Positions 46,544-57,197 of a stretch of DNA of 64,000 bases are shown here, piece by piece. The stretch's first letter is position 1, and every line of letters begins with the position of its first letter. The DNA comes from Nitrincola tibetensis (GTDB taxonomy: Bacteria; Pseudomonadota; Gammaproteobacteria; Pseudomonadales; Balneatricaceae). Position numbers and translations under genes: made by a program. The stretch lies in assembly GCF_003284585.1 (NCBI RefSeq), contig NZ_QKRX01000002.1, positions 124,001 to 188,000 on the forward strand, in the 5' to 3' direction. The notes beneath the pieces are model-generated. The model saw nothing but the letters and a program-made list of their open reading frames with translations, searched no databases and was not told where the DNA came from.

Positions 46544-47035
46544 ATGTCTTTATTAGCAAAGCTGGTTGAAAAACTAACCTTCAGTTTAATGGTGATTGGT
46601 ATTATTGCCGTTGTGGCAATGATGTTACACATTACGCTGGATGTCGTATTAAGAACGACATTCAACATTTCTGTTCCCGCAACTGAGCGTATTGTCACTC
46701 GATATTATATGGTCGCGCTGGCCTTATTACCGCTTGGCTGGGTGGAGTGGTCTAAAAATATGATAGCGGTCGAAGCCTTCACGCAATTATATGGAAAATT
46801 AGGTTTTCTTATCCTGAGTGTTTTAACCAGCCTATTATCGACGGCTATTTATTATCTACTTGGCGTCGCAACCTGGGTACAGGCCGTTGAACAGTATAAT
46901 CTGGGGTCATACATAATGTCGTTGAACCTAGTGATTCCGATTTGGCCTGCTTACTTTTTCGTGCCTGCTGCTCTGTTTGTTGCCATGATCGTTTGCGTAG
47001 CACGCATCCCCTTAATGTTAACAAATCGATATTAA
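46544..47035 (+). CDS. TRAP transporter small membrane subunit (DctQ type)
   Basis: A 163-residue protein with four hydrophobic helices (FSLMVIGIIAVVAMMLHITLDVVLR; the N-terminal segment is typical DctQ), followed by the WVEWSKNMIAVEAF region. I start at ATG 46544; the ATG at 46481 would place the strong hairpin inside the gene and add an unlikely hydrophilic extension. DctQ and DctM form the sodium-driven membrane unit. Confidence 0.87.
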   Translation: MSLLAKLVEKLTFSLMVIGIIAVVAMMLHITLDVVLRTTFNISVPATERIVTRYYMVALALLPLGWVEWSKNMIAVEAFTQLYGKLGFLILSVLTSLLSTAIYYLLGVATWVQAVEQYNLGSYIMSLNLVIPIWPAYFFVPAALFVAMIVCVARIPLMLTNRY

Positions 47036-47060
47036 TTTTTTGTTTTGTAGAGGTTGGTAC

Positions 47061-48353
47061 ATGAGTATAGAAACAGGAGTATATGGGCTTGTCGCTTTGC
47101 TCATATTACTGGGATTGCGGGTTCCCGTTGCTATTTCATTGATCACTGTATCCTTAGTTGGGCTGACATCCATGCTAGGTTGGGATACAGCTATTCAGAT
47201 GTTAGCGTCTCGTCCTTATGATTTCCTAGCACGTTGGACATTAAGTGCCATTCCCATGTTTTTGTTAATGGGGTTTGTCGCCTACCACTCAGGTTTGACT
47301 GCGGGGCTGTTTAATGCCGCTAAAGTGGTTTTTCGTTGGTTGCCTGGTGGTCTAGCGATTTCAAGTATTTTTGCAAGCTCTGGGTTTGCAGCCGTTTCGG
47401 GGTCAAGTGTTGCGTGTGCCGCTTCTATGGGGCGTATTGCCATCCCTGAAATGGTGAAAAGTGGTTACAAGCCCAGTTTTGCCTGTGGCACAATTGCGGC
47501 TGGCGGAACCATCGGCGCGTTAATCCCTCCGAGCATTCTCATGATCATCTATGGAGTATTTGCGCAGGTCTCGATTACGGAGGTATTTTTAGGCGGTATC
47601 ACCATCGGTCTATTAACGGCCTTAGGCTATTGCATCACCATTTTAATGGTGAGTTGGTTGCGTCCTGACATTGTTCCACGCAAATGCCAAGGAGGGGAGG
47701 GTTATACGGTTGCGCAAGCACTTAAAGAAGTATGGCCAGTGGTGGCATTAGGCATCCTTATCTTTGGAGGAATGTTTTCGGGTGTCTTTACGGCAACTGA
47801 GGCGGGGGCTGTTGGAGCCTTAGGTGCTTTGGTTATTGCGCTCATAATTGGTAAATTGGATTGGTCTGTTTTAAAACACTCAATGATTGATACGCTGACG
47901 ACCACGTCTTCGTTGTTAATCATTGGTGTCGGGGCCAGCATGTTTACGGTCTTTCTGAGCATGAGTGGTCTTTCGGGGTATATTTTAAGCGTTTTAACGG
48001 GGTGGGAACCCAGTTATTTACAACTAATGTTAATGATGGTCATCATCTATTTGTTTCTCGGGCTTTTTATGGAACCCTTTGGGGCAATGTTAGTGACGCT
48101 TCCCATTTTCTTACCTATTTTACAGAGCATGGATATTAGCCTTATTTGGTTTGGCGTGTTCTTGGTTAAATTGCTTGAAATAGGCATGGTAACACCACCT
48201 GTCGGAATGAATATTTTCGTGATTAAAGGTGTGGCTTCCCAGTACGCAAGCTTAGTGGATATTTTTAAAGGCGTTTCTATTTTTCTGATCGCCGATTTGT
48301 TAATTGTCGCGTTTATGATTTTTGTGCCGGGTGCTGTGTTCTTATTTATGTGA
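47061..48353 (+). CDS. TRAP transporter large membrane subunit (DctM type)
   Basis: A 430-residue polytopic protein with about twelve helices. Signature segments are SAIPMFLLMGFVAYHSGL, GFAAVSGSSVACAASMGRIAIPEMVKSGY, GTIGALIPPSILMIIYG and TPPVGMNIFVIKGVA, all diagnostic of DctM. ATG 47061 with AGAGG upstream is used rather than an in-frame upstream start at 47040. It transports the solute with sodium ions. Confidence 0.93.
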   Translation: MSIETGVYGLVALLILLGLRVPVAISLITVSLVGLTSMLGWDTAIQMLASRPYDFLARWTLSAIPMFLLMGFVAYHSGLTAGLFNAAKVVFRWLPGGLAISSIFASSGFAAVSGSSVACAASMGRIAIPEMVKSGYKPSFACGTIAAGGTIGALIPPSILMIIYGVFAQVSITEVFLGGITIGLLTALGYCITILMVSWLRPDIVPRKCQGGEGYTVAQALKEVWPVVALGILIFGGMFSGVFTATEAGAVGALGALVIALIIGKLDWSVLKHSMIDTLTTTSSLLIIGVGASMFTVFLSMSGLSGYILSVLTGWEPSYLQLMLMMVIIYLFLGLFMEPFGAMLVTLPIFLPILQSMDISLIWFGVFLVKLLEIGMVTPPVGMNIFVIKGVASQYASLVDIFKGVSIFLIADLLIVAFMIFVPGAVFLFM

Positions 48354-48451
48354 AGTGAGTATAGCAGGGGGATCCTATTGCCCTGCATTCTTACATACCA
48401 GATAAAACGGACACTTTTTAGTTTAAGTCTCAGATTAAGGGTAATAATACA

Positions 48452-49309
48452 ATGCAATCATTTGATGAAGCCAGCAGCAGTCATTTTGTAGATATTGTGG
48501 AAGGCGATCTGTCACTGCGCATTCACTATAACGAGGTTGGGCAAGGCGATAAGGTTGTTGTGACTCTGCACGGTTCAGGTCCCGGTGCGACCAGTTGGGC
48601 TAATTTTAGTAAAAATATAGCGCCACTCGTTGCTGCAGGATACCGAGTGGTGTTGATGGACAGCCCGGGGTGGGGTAAAAGTGATCCGGTTATTTGTGAA
48701 GGATCGCGCTCACATTTGAATGCAAGAGCCTTGAAAGGACTTGTCGATGCTTTACACCTAGACAAGGTCAGTTTAATTGGAAACTCTATGGGGGCGCATT
48801 CAGCAACCGCTTTTACACTGATGTATCCTGAGCGAGTTGAAAAATTAATTTTAATGGGCGGAGGCACAGGGGGTGCGAGTCCTTATGCGCCTATGCCAAC
48901 CGAAGGAATCAAAAGGCTTCAGCAGTTGTATCGTGAACCTACGATCGACAATCTAAAAGCCATGATGGATATCTTTGTTTACGATACATCCGACTTGACT
49001 GAGGATTTGTTTCAGCTTCGTTTAAACAACATGCTGTCGAATAAGGTGCATTTAGAGAACTTTGTTAAGAGCCTGGAGTTGAACCCTAAGCAGTTTCCTG
49101 ACTTTGGAGCGGAGTTGACTAAAATCACACAGAAAACGTTGATTTTGTGGGGGCGGAATGATCGGTTTGTGCCAATGGATACCGGGTTGAAATTGCTTGC
49201 GCATATTCCAAACTCAGAATTGCACTTGTTTAATCAGTGTGGACACTGGGCGCAATGGGAGCATGCCGAACGCTTTAATTTCTTGGTTCTGAATTTTTTA
49301 GAAAACTAA
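48452..49309 (+). CDS. mhpC: Meta-cleavage product hydrolase (MhpC)
   Basis: A 285-residue alpha/beta hydrolase. The oxyanion segment is [17 protein letters not shown], the nucleophile elbow GNSMGAHS carries the catalytic serine, the acid aspartate lies in WGRNDRFVP and the histidine in [14 protein letters not shown]. This order and the GPGAT motif are typical of MhpC/BphD enzymes that cleave the C-C bond of the ring-fission product. It lies between the TRAP genes and the divergent mhpR, not inside the mhpABDFE run. Confidence 0.92.
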   Translation: MQSFDEASSSHFVDIVEGDLSLRIHYNEVGQGDKVVVTLHGSGPGATSWANFSKNIAPLVAAGYRVVLMDSPGWGKSDPVICEGSRSHLNARALKGLVDALHLDKVSLIGNSMGAHSATAFTLMYPERVEKLILMGGGTGGASPYAPMPTEGIKRLQQLYREPTIDNLKAMMDIFVYDTSDLTEDLFQLRLNNMLSNKVHLENFVKSLELNPKQFPDFGAELTKITQKTLILWGRNDRFVPMDTGLKLLAHIPNSELHLFNQCGHWAQWEHAERFNFLVLNFLEN

Positions 49310-49333
49310 AAAGACAGATACAAACATATTATC

Positions 49334-50137
49334 TTAGTGTTCATCATCAAGGCTGAGCTCTATTTTATCGACGGTGGCCCGCATTTTGGCTAAATATTTA
49401 CGGGCCGCTTCTTCGGGTAACATGGCTTTTGCAATGTAGACGAGATTTAAGACGCCAATAACCGTTTGGTTTTTAAAAATGGGCAAGGCGATAGCCGCTA
49501 TTTTTTGCTCAGCTTCCCATTCAGAGTAATTGCTGCCGTACCCACGTTGGCGAGTTCGATAGATTAACTGAGCAATATATTCCTCGTCACGTGCTAACAG
49601 GCCTTGAGCGTCTTGACGGCTGCCTAATAGATCCAGCAAGGCTTGGCGTTCAGCTTCTGGGCAGAATGCAAGATAGGTACGACCTGCAGCCGTATACAAA
49701 ATGGGCAAACGACGCCCAACCATCGAGCGATGAAAGGATAAACGGCTAAAACGATGTGTGGTCTCACGCACAACCATTGCATCACCGTCCAGGGTGCAAA
49801 GATCGGTTGGCCAAATGACCTGTGGCAAGAGATCCGCGAGCAATGGCGCTGCAATGGCGGATATCCATTGTTCATCACGAAACCCCTCACTCAATTCACG
49901 CACTTGTATTGTCAGTTGATAACCATCATCTGACAGGCTTCGGCGCACATAGCCTTCATCTTGTAGTGTTTCCAGTAAGCGTCGAACGGTGGTGCGGTGT
50001 ATGCCGGTTAGTTTGGCGAGCTCTGAGATGCTTGCTCCACCATCAAGCCGATTAAGCGTGTTCAATAGGAGCAATCCTCGTGTGAGGCCACGAACGGTTT
50101 TGTATTCAGTTTCTTTAGAGACGGGTTCATGGCTCAT
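49334..50137 (-). CDS. mhpR: IclR-family regulator (MhpR)
   Basis: A 267-residue regulator: winged helix-turn-helix (GLTRGLLLLNTLNRLDGGASISELAKLTGIHRTTVRRLLETLQDEGYV) and an IclR effector domain (YSEWEAEQKIAAIALPIF). MhpR activates mhp genes with 3-hydroxyphenylpropionate as inducer. The start at 50137 has AAAGGA upstream; a longer form from 50170 would begin inside the palindromic operator. It diverges from mhpA, and the operator at 50164-50180 lies 27 bp from its start. Confidence 0.88.
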   Translation of the reverse strand: MSHEPVSKETEYKTVRGLTRGLLLLNTLNRLDGGASISELAKLTGIHRTTVRRLLETLQDEGYVRRSLSDDGYQLTIQVRELSEGFRDEQWISAIAAPLLADLLPQVIWPTDLCTLDGDAMVVRETTHRFSRLSFHRSMVGRRLPILYTAAGRTYLAFCPEAERQALLDLLGSRQDAQGLLARDEEYIAQLIYRTRQRGYGSNYSEWEAEQKIAAIALPIFKNQTVIGVLNLVYIAKAMLPEEAARKYLAKMRATVDKIELSLDDEH

Positions 50138-50163
50138 GGGTATGTCCTTTTGTCGGTAAAGAG

Positions 50164-50180
50164 TGTGCACTCAGTGCACA
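50164..50180. promoter_or_regulatory. MhpR-like operator between mhpR and mhpA
   Basis: TGTGCACTCAGTGCACA is a perfect 17-bp palindrome with core GTGCAC-N3-GTGCAC. It lies in the 336-bp divergent spacer 50138-50473, whose remaining sequence is AT-rich without a clear promoter. It resembles, as I remember it, the palindromic site described for E. coli MhpR. Confidence 0.7.
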
Positions 50181-50473
50181 AGAAAGGCCTTTTTGGTTGA
50201 TGCAATTAAGCATAGCTTTTTATAATCGATGAATAAATGAGCAAGCTAAAAAATATAACATAATATTGAGTTCCTCTTTATTTAAATAAAGATCAATCGA
50301 TAGGTTATATAAAGATCGATGTAAATTGATGGCTCAATAAAAATCATGAAGAAGCTCTGTTCTTCATATTATTTTGTCTTGAATGCAGTTTTTTGTTCTA
50401 TTCAATATTCATATCGTTTGAATAGGAATAGAGCGACGTTGCTAAACCATAATAAAACAAACGGTACAACACA

Positions 50474-52153
50474 ATGAGTACAGTTATGTCACAGACAGTA
50501 TCAACTTCCCTTGATTATTCGGCAGATGTGGTCGTGTTGGGTGCAGGACCTGTGGGTCTGACGATTGCAAATTATTTAGGCCAAGTCGGAATACGTGTAT
50601 TGGTCATCGAAAAGTTGGATGCGCTAATTGATTATCCGCGTGCAATTGGCATAGACGATGAGGCGCTGCGCACCTTGCAGTCTGTTGGCTTGATCGATAA
50701 GGTTTTGCCGCATACGACTCCCTACCACTGGATGCGATTTTTAACCCCCAAAGGGCATTGCTTTGCATCCATAGAACCCAAGACCGATGAGTTTGGTTGG
50801 TCTCGGCGTAATGCATTTATTCAACCACAGATTGATAAGGTTTTGTTGGAGGGATTGAAGCGCTTTGAGCAGGTTAACACATTATTCTCACGGGATATGT
50901 ATCAGTTTGATCAGGATGCTGAAGGGGTCAATCTCTATATGCGCACCGCGGAGGGTACGGAAGAGCGTGTTCGTTGCCGCTATTTGATTGCAGCCGATGG
51001 TGGCAATAGCATGGTTCGGAGGACACTTAATATCGCGTTTGACGGTAAAACAGCCCCCAATCAGTGGATAGTGGTGGATATTAAGAATGATCCTCTGGGC
51101 ACACCGAACATCTATATGTGTTGTGATCCCGTGCGTCCTTACGTGTCGGCTGCTTTACCACAGGGTGTTCGTCGTTTTGAGTTTATGGTGATGCCAGGTG
51201 AAACCGAAGAAAGCCTATCTCAGCCTGACAATATGCGTAAATTACTGGCCAAGGTGTTGCCGAACCCCGAAAAAGTTGAACTGATTCGTCAGCGTGTCTA
51301 TACGCATAATGCACGACTTGCCGCTGAGTTTCGCCGTGGCAAGATTTTGTTGGCAGGTGATGCGGCGCATATTATGCCAGTGTGGCAGGGGCAGGGGTAT
51401 AACAGTGGAATGCGCGATGCCAGCAATCTTGCCTGGAAAGTTGGAATGGTGGTTAAGGGATTGGCGGGTGAGGCATTGTTGGACACCTATCAGCAGGAGC
51501 GTCGTGATCACGCGCGGGCGATGATTGATCTGTCTGTGATGGCAGGGCATGTGTTAGCACCACCAAAGCCTTGGATGGGGAAACTCCGTGATGGTGTGGC
51601 TTGGTTATTGAATTATTTACCGCCTATTAAACGTTACTTCTTGGAAATGCGCTTTAAGCCCATGCCCCAGTATGACAAGGGTGTATTGGTGAAGCCTGAT
51701 ATGAAGCTTACCCATAATCCCGTGGGCCGTTTATTTATTCAGCCCAAGATTCGTACTGAGTCGGGTGATGTTTGCTTATTAGATGATGTCATTGGCGCTA
51801 AATTTGCCATCATTGCTTGGGGAACCGATCCTACTTGGGGATTAAGCCAACAACAGATCGAATTTTGGAAGCATTTAGGGACAGCGTTTATTCAGGTTGT
51901 ACCATCTGTACAGATGTTAGCACCCACGACCTTGTCTGATGACGTTATTCGAGTTGGGGATGAACAAGGCCGACTAAAAGACTGGTTTGGTCAATACCCC
52001 GCTTCAGTGGTGATTGTTCGCCCAGATCGATTTGTCGCAGGACTCACTCTTCCGCTGACCCTCGAGCACACCTGCTCACGCCTATCCCAAGCCCTCGCGG
52101 CTAAGGCTGTGTCGCATCGCGCCAGCGTTGAACCTATAGGGAAGGTGGCGTGA
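50474..52153 (+). CDS. mhpA: 3-(3-hydroxyphenyl)propionate hydroxylase (MhpA)
   Basis: A 559-residue FAD monooxygenase of the PheA/TfdB family. The Rossmann motif [19 protein letters not shown] is near residues 15-33, the DG motif lies in [13 protein letters not shown], and [21 protein letters not shown] near residue 295 binds FAD ribityl/phosphate. It hydroxylates the ring to the catechol 2,3-dihydroxyphenylpropionate with NADH. It begins the operon mhpABDFE, with the MhpR-like operator upstream. Confidence 0.95.
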   Translation: MSTVMSQTVSTSLDYSADVVVLGAGPVGLTIANYLGQVGIRVLVIEKLDALIDYPRAIGIDDEALRTLQSVGLIDKVLPHTTPYHWMRFLTPKGHCFASIEPKTDEFGWSRRNAFIQPQIDKVLLEGLKRFEQVNTLFSRDMYQFDQDAEGVNLYMRTAEGTEERVRCRYLIAADGGNSMVRRTLNIAFDGKTAPNQWIVVDIKNDPLGTPNIYMCCDPVRPYVSAALPQGVRRFEFMVMPGETEESLSQPDNMRKLLAKVLPNPEKVELIRQRVYTHNARLAAEFRRGKILLAGDAAHIMPVWQGQGYNSGMRDASNLAWKVGMVVKGLAGEALLDTYQQERRDHARAMIDLSVMAGHVLAPPKPWMGKLRDGVAWLLNYLPPIKRYFLEMRFKPMPQYDKGVLVKPDMKLTHNPVGRLFIQPKIRTESGDVCLLDDVIGAKFAIIAWGTDPTWGLSQQQIEFWKHLGTAFIQVVPSVQMLAPTTLSDDVIRVGDEQGRLKDWFGQYPASVVIVRPDRFVAGLTLPLTLEHTCSRLSQALAAKAVSHRASVEPIGKVA

Positions 52154-53104
52154 ATGAAGACAATGCTGCACTGCATGTCCCACTCGCCGCTGGTGGGGTT
52201 TGTTGACCCGTTACCTGAAATCTTGGATGAAGTGAATGGAGTTATTTCAAATGCGAGAAAGGCAGTAAAGGCCTTCGATCCAGATCTCGTTGTGCTCTTT
52301 GCGCCGGATCATTACAACGGCTTTTTTTACGATCTGATGCCGTCTTTCTGTATTGGAACAGACGCTTACGCGATTGGTGATTTTGGCACCTTAGCTGGCG
52401 ATCTAAATGTACCTCAAGCCTTGGCTGAAAGCTTAGCTGCATCGGTTCTTGATTCAGGCGTTGATGTGGCGGTTTCCTACCGCATGCAGTTAGACCATGG
52501 TTTTGCTCAGCCACTTGATGAGCTGGTCGGAGGGTTGGATTGTAAACCTGTGATTCCCATTTTTATCAATTCGGTTGCAGTTCCCTTGCCAAGCTTTCAA
52601 CGTGCCCGATTGTTGGGTGAAGCGGTGGGTCGCTATCTTAAAACACTGGATAAAAAAGTCCTGATCTTAGGCTCGGGTGGCTTGTCGCATCAACCTCCCG
52701 TACCAGAATTGGCGACAGCAAATGCGCATATGGTTGATCGTATGAAAGGGTCCGGTCGTCACTTGCCAGACGATGAACGTGAGGCACGCACTCAGCGGGT
52801 CATCACAGCGGCACGTCGATTTGTGGAGGACCAAAGCACACTTCACCCCTTGCATCCTGAGTGGGATCAGTCGTTTATGACGCTGTTATCGGAAGGGCGA
52901 ATGGCCGACCTAGATGCCATGAAGAATGACGAACTATCGGCGCTGGCAGGAAAATCAACCCATGAGGTAAAAGCCTGGGTCAGCGCCTTTGCCGCTCTAT
53001 CGGTGATGGGAAATTTCAATACAACGAATCGCTACTACCGTCCCATTCCAGAATGGATAGCCGGTTTTGGTTCGTTAACCGCATACACGGAAAAAACGCT
53101 ATGA
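52154..53104 (+). CDS. mhpB: 2,3-dihydroxyphenylpropionate 1,2-dioxygenase (MhpB)
   Basis: A 316-residue class III (LigB-type) extradiol dioxygenase. Metal and active-site segments are [32 protein letters not shown] and [12 protein letters not shown]. It opens the catechol ring with non-haem iron. It begins one base after the mhpA stop region and overlaps mhpD by four bases (ATGA). Confidence 0.95.
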   Translation: MKTMLHCMSHSPLVGFVDPLPEILDEVNGVISNARKAVKAFDPDLVVLFAPDHYNGFFYDLMPSFCIGTDAYAIGDFGTLAGDLNVPQALAESLAASVLDSGVDVAVSYRMQLDHGFAQPLDELVGGLDCKPVIPIFINSVAVPLPSFQRARLLGEAVGRYLKTLDKKVLILGSGGLSHQPPVPELATANAHMVDRMKGSGRHLPDDEREARTQRVITAARRFVEDQSTLHPLHPEWDQSFMTLLSEGRMADLDAMKNDELSALAGKSTHEVKAWVSAFAALSVMGNFNTTNRYYRPIPEWIAGFGSLTAYTEKTL

Positions 53105-53880
53105 ATACCTTGTTGGAAAAACTCGCATTAGATCTGCGCAATGCCGAACTGAGTGGGCAGCCTATTTCCCCTTTACGTGATCAATTAGGCGATGTCGATG
53201 CTGAGTCGGCCTATCGCATACAACAAATTAATGTCGAGCATGGGTGTCTTCAAGGGCGTCGTGTTGTGGGGCGTAAAGTCGGCTTGACCAATCCATTGGT
53301 GCAACAGCAGTTAGGTGTGAATCAACCAGATTTTGGAACTTTATTTGCTGACATGAGTTATGCCGATAACGCAATTATCCCCTTTGATCGCGTAATGCAA
53401 CCTAAGATTGAAGCCGAGATTGCGCTGATTCTTGATCAGGATTTACCCGAATCTGATACCACTCTAGCGGATTTGATTCGAGCCATCGGTTGGGTGCTGC
53501 CAGCCTTGGAAATCGTAGGAAGCCGGATTGATGCCTGGAACATTCAGTTTGTTGATACCGTTGCTGACAATGCATCAAGTGGTTGTTTTGTGCTGGGTGG
53601 TCCCGCACGTCGTTTAGATGGATTGGACTTACTGAATGCCAAAATGAATATGACGCGTAATGGTGAGTTGGTGTCCAGCGGTAAAGGGTCTGAATGCTTA
53701 GGGCATCCGTTGAATGCCGCCGTCTGGTTGGCTCAAACGCTCAGTCGTTTGGGCACACCCTTGCGTGCAGGCGACATTATTTTAACCGGTGCATTAGGCC
53801 CGATGGTGAAGGTAGAGCCCAATGATCGATTTGCGGCGGATATCGAGGGCCTAGGCTCTGTGTCTGTGCGCTTTTCTTAA
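53101..53880 (+). CDS. mhpD: 2-keto-4-pentenoate hydratase (MhpD)
   Basis: A 259-residue enzyme of the fumarylacetoacetate-hydrolase-like fold: [39 protein letters not shown] with metal-binding glutamates, and [15 protein letters not shown]. It hydrates the dienoate released by MhpC to 4-hydroxy-2-oxovalerate. ATG 53101 overlaps the mhpB stop; longer in-frame forms from 53053 would overlap mhpB by 52 bases. Confidence 0.94.
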   Translation: MNTLLEKLALDLRNAELSGQPISPLRDQLGDVDAESAYRIQQINVEHGCLQGRRVVGRKVGLTNPLVQQQLGVNQPDFGTLFADMSYADNAIIPFDRVMQPKIEAEIALILDQDLPESDTTLADLIRAIGWVLPALEIVGSRIDAWNIQFVDTVADNASSGCFVLGGPARRLDGLDLLNAKMNMTRNGELVSSGKGSECLGHPLNAAVWLAQTLSRLGTPLRAGDIILTGALGPMVKVEPNDRFAADIEGLGSVSVRFS

Positions 53881-53922
53881 GCCTTTATATGTTCTGCCAT
53901 AACCCTTTACTAGGATATCTCC

Positions 53923-54858
53923 ATGAAAAAATTTAAAGCGGCCATTATAGGTTCAGGCAATATTGGCACTGATTTGATGATAAAAATTCTGCGCAATGGT
54001 AAGTATATTGAGATGGGAGCCATGGTTGGGATTGACCCTAACTCAGATGGCTTGGCACGTGCGTCGCGCATGGGCGTGGCAACCACACATGAGGGGGTTG
54101 AGGGACTCGCTCGCTTACCTGTTTTTTCAGAAATTGATTTTATCTTCGATGCAACCTCAGCCGGTGCGCACTTGAAAAATGAAGTGTTTTTAAGAGGCTT
54201 GAAGCCAAACCTGCGTATTATCGATCTGACACCTGCTGCAATTGGCCCCTATTGCATCCCGGTAGTGAACCTGGATCGTCACTTAGAGGATACCAATGTC
54301 AATATGGTGACCTGTGGCGGGCAAGCCACGATTCCAATGGTGGCGGCTGTATCTCGCGTTGCAAAGGTTCATTACGCCGAAATCATCGCTTCTATTTCAA
54401 GTAAGTCAGCCGGCCCTGGTACGCGCGCGAACATTGATGAGTTCACTGAAACCACTTCAAAAGCGATTGAAGTCGTCGGTGGTGCTGAGAAAGGGAAAGC
54501 CATCATCATTCTGAATCCCGCAGAGCCGCCTCTAATGATGCGAGACACCGTAATGGTCTTGTCTGAGGCGGCGGATTTGGCTGAGGTTGAAGCCTCCGTG
54601 TTAGACATGGAAAAGGCTGTCCAGAGCTATGTGCCAGGTTATCGGTTAAAGCAGCGTGTACAGTTCGATCGTATTCCTCCCGAGCATCCGGTCAATATTC
54701 CGGGTTTAGGCCGCTTTAGTGGTTTAAAAACATCGGTCTTTTTAGAGGTTGAAGGCGCCGCACACTATTTGCCAGCTTATGCGGGTAATCTCGACATCAT
54801 GACCTCAGCCGCTCTATCGACGGCAGAGCGCATGGCTCAATCATCATTGACGGTTTAA
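53923..54858 (+). CDS. mhpF: Acylating acetaldehyde dehydrogenase (MhpF)
   Basis: A 311-residue enzyme with the NAD site [17 protein letters not shown], the nucleophilic cysteine in [14 protein letters not shown], and [20 protein letters not shown]. It channels acetaldehyde from MhpE to acetyl-CoA. A 42-bp spacer separates it from mhpD; AGGATATC lies before the ATG. Confidence 0.95.
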   Translation: MKKFKAAIIGSGNIGTDLMIKILRNGKYIEMGAMVGIDPNSDGLARASRMGVATTHEGVEGLARLPVFSEIDFIFDATSAGAHLKNEVFLRGLKPNLRIIDLTPAAIGPYCIPVVNLDRHLEDTNVNMVTCGGQATIPMVAAVSRVAKVHYAEIIASISSKSAGPGTRANIDEFTETTSKAIEVVGGAEKGKAIIILNPAEPPLMMRDTVMVLSEAADLAEVEASVLDMEKAVQSYVPGYRLKQRVQFDRIPPEHPVNIPGLGRFSGLKTSVFLEVEGAAHYLPAYAGNLDIMTSAALSTAERMAQSSLTV

Positions 54859-54870
54859 GGAGATTTGACT

Positions 54871-55899
54871 ATGAGCTTTAACCCAGGAAAAAAACTCTAC
54901 ATCTCCGACGTTACCTTACGTGACGGCAGTCATGCCGTGCGTCATCAATATACGATTCAACAGGTACAAACAATTGCGCGTGCGTTGGACAAAGCCCGTG
55001 TCGACAGTATTGAGGTGGCGCATGGTGATGGGCTTCAAGGTTCTAGTTTTAACTATGGCTTTGGCGCTCATACCGACCTAGAGTGGATTGAAGCTGTGTC
55101 TGAAGTGGTTGAGCATGCTCAGATCGCCACGCTGTTATTACCAGGCATAGGGACGGTTCATGATTTGGAGGCTGCCTACGCAGCGGGTGCTCGTATTGTC
55201 CGTGTAGCGACGCACTGCACGGAGGCCGATGTTTCGCGCCAGCATATAGAGCACGCACGTAAACTGGGTATGGATACCGTTGGCTTTTTAATGATGAGCC
55301 ATATGACGACCCCGCAAGGCTTAGCCGAACAAGCCAAACTGATGGAAAGCTACGGCGCCACCTGTATTTATGTGGTGGATTCGGGTGGTGCGATGGCAAT
55401 GGGCGATATTCGAGAGCGTTTTCGTGCGTTAAAAGATGTGCTGAACGCGAGTACCTTGACGGGGATTCACGCGCACCACAATCTTTCATTGGGCGTGGCG
55501 AACTCAATGGTGGCGGTCGAAGAAGGCTGTGATCGAATAGATGCAAGCCTTGCCGGCATGGGAGCAGGAGCCGGAAATGCACCACTTGAGGTGTTTATTG
55601 CGGCTGCAGAGCGTCAAGGATGGGATCATGGGACTGATCTGTACACGTTGATGGATGCAGCAGATGACATTGTACGTCCTCTTCAAGATCGCCCAGTACG
55701 TGTGGATCGTGAAACCTTGGCATTGGGCTATGCCGGTGTTTATTCCAGTTTTTTACGTCACTCTGAGATCGTGGCTGAGAAGTATGGTCTTAAAACCGTT
55801 GATATTCTGGTTGAACTGGGTAAGCGGCGTATGGTGGGTGGTCAAGAAGATATGATCGTGGATGTTGCATTGGATCTTCTCAAGGCCCAATCCGCTTAA
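54871..55899 (+). CDS. mhpE: 4-hydroxy-2-oxovalerate aldolase (MhpE)
   Basis: A 342-residue DRE-TIM barrel aldolase: [18 protein letters not shown] holds the metal aspartate, [14 protein letters not shown] the metal histidines, and [13 protein letters not shown] lies between them. It splits the pathway product to pyruvate and acetaldehyde, in complex with MhpF. AAGGAGA lies seven bases before ATG 54871, so this start is preferred to TTG 54865. It is the last gene of the mhp operon. Confidence 0.95.
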   Translation: MSFNPGKKLYISDVTLRDGSHAVRHQYTIQQVQTIARALDKARVDSIEVAHGDGLQGSSFNYGFGAHTDLEWIEAVSEVVEHAQIATLLLPGIGTVHDLEAAYAAGARIVRVATHCTEADVSRQHIEHARKLGMDTVGFLMMSHMTTPQGLAEQAKLMESYGATCIYVVDSGGAMAMGDIRERFRALKDVLNASTLTGIHAHHNLSLGVANSMVAVEEGCDRIDASLAGMGAGAGNAPLEVFIAAAERQGWDHGTDLYTLMDAADDIVRPLQDRPVRVDRETLALGYAGVYSSFLRHSEIVAEKYGLKTVDILVELGKRRMVGGQEDMIVDVALDLLKAQSA

Positions 55900-55926
55900 T
55901 GAGTTGAAATAACCGCTAGGTTTAAA

Positions 55927-55949
55927 CGAAGCGACGCTCAGTCGCTTCG
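55927..55949 (+). other. Stem-loop after mhpE
   Basis: CGAAGCGAC/GTCGCTTCG, a nine-bp perfect stem with a GCTCA loop, lies 28 bp after the mhpE stop. No T-run follows, so it may be a 3' mRNA-stabilising hairpin or a Rho-aided terminator. Confidence 0.6.
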
Positions 55950-56041
55950 ACATCACGTCAGTAAACAGCAAACCAGAATTTCAACGCTTTGATTAAAAAG
56001 TCTCAGCCTATAGAATGATCAAAAATTATATAGGTGCAATC

Positions 56042-56323
56042 ATGGCAACAGCAAGTGCGGTCCATATTTTAGTCAAAACGGAAGAAGAGGCAGAGAAATT
56101 AAAGGAAAAACTGGCAAAAGGTGCCGATTTTGCCTTATTGGCCAAGAAACACTCTATCTGCCCATCTGGAAAACGCGGTGGCGATTTAGGTGAGTTTCGC
56201 AAAGGTCAGATGGTGAAAGCCTTCGATCAAGTGGTGTTTACCAAGCCTCTGTACAAAGTGCATGGGCCTGTAAAAACTCAGTTTGGTTTTCATCTAATCA
56301 AAATTCTGTACCGGAACAAGTAG
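56042..56323 (+). CDS. ppiC: Peptidyl-prolyl isomerase, parvulin type (PpiC)
   Basis: A 93-residue single-domain parvulin: [55 protein letters not shown] and the [15 protein letters not shown] end are the complete domain. The size equals E. coli PpiC, cytoplasmic with no signal. ATG 56042 with AGGTG upstream is preferred to an upstream in-frame ATG at 56015. Confidence 0.93.
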   Translation: MATASAVHILVKTEEEAEKLKEKLAKGADFALLAKKHSICPSGKRGGDLGEFRKGQMVKAFDQVVFTKPLYKVHGPVKTQFGFHLIKILYRNK

Positions 56324-56385
56324 GAAATGCGTCTGTACTCTATTTGCTGCAGATTGGTTGATTGCGTGTCTGAGGCGTTATTGGT

Positions 56386-57132
56386 GTGAGCATCGAGTTT
56401 TCGTCCTTCGACCTACGAACCTATTCAAATGAAGTGGCGAGCCATCAGCACGATTATCATCAATTGGTGTTGCCCGTTGAAGGGTGTTTGTCTTTAAGTA
56501 TCGAGCAAGCCGAGGGCGATGTGATGGCTTCAAAGGCGGCGATTATTGCGGCAGGGGCCTCTCACGGATTTTTTGCATCAGATCGAAATATGTTTCTGGT
56601 GGCCGATGTACCATCATCTTTGGCTCCGCGTTTGGAGTCATTTCCAGCGTTTATCGATTTGGATGAAGCACTGACGCGCTATGTGCGTTTCTTGTCTGCT
56701 CAAGTTCAGGCTCAGGCTCAACAAGGTACACCAGATCTACAAAAGCAAATGCTAGGCCTGTTGATACAGTTGCTGCAGGAAAAGGCGGGTGTTCAAGTAC
56801 AGGTTGATCAACGCGTGGCCGCTGTCAAAGCCTATATCGCGCAAAACTTGGATCAAGCTATAACCCTGCCTCAGCTGGCGGGGGTTGCCCATTTGAGTGT
56901 TCGTCAACTGAGCCATGTGTTTACTCAATCTGAAGGATGCTCTCCGCAGCACTACCTCATTGAACAACGAATGCAGCGTGCTCGGGACTTGCTGGAGTCA
57001 ACGGATTTAAGTGTACAACGTATCTCCGAATCCGTGGGCTATTCAAATTTGGCTGCGTTTAGCGATCGTTTCCGACAATGCATGGGTCGGTCACCCCGTC
57101 ATTTCCGCCGATTGAGCAAAGAGATACGCTGA
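56386..57132 (+). CDS. AraC-family transcriptional regulator
   Basis: A 248-residue regulator with an N-terminal cupin sensing domain (HQHDYHQLVLPVEGCL) and a C-terminal double helix-turn-helix (ITLPQLAGVAHLSVRQLSHVFTQSEGCSPQHYLIEQRMQRARDLL; VQRISESVGYSNLAAFSDRFRQCMGRSPRHFRR). It starts with GTG 56386. The EamA exporter gene 65 bp downstream is the likely target, a common arrangement. Confidence 0.9.
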   Translation: MSIEFSSFDLRTYSNEVASHQHDYHQLVLPVEGCLSLSIEQAEGDVMASKAAIIAAGASHGFFASDRNMFLVADVPSSLAPRLESFPAFIDLDEALTRYVRFLSAQVQAQAQQGTPDLQKQMLGLLIQLLQEKAGVQVQVDQRVAAVKAYIAQNLDQAITLPQLAGVAHLSVRQLSHVFTQSEGCSPQHYLIEQRMQRARDLLESTDLSVQRISESVGYSNLAAFSDRFRQCMGRSPRHFRRLSKEIR

Positions 57133-57197
57133 ATCACGAAAGCGTCGTCTAGGTCTTTTGGTTACAGTCATGTTTTTCAATCGACAGTAGGATCAAG

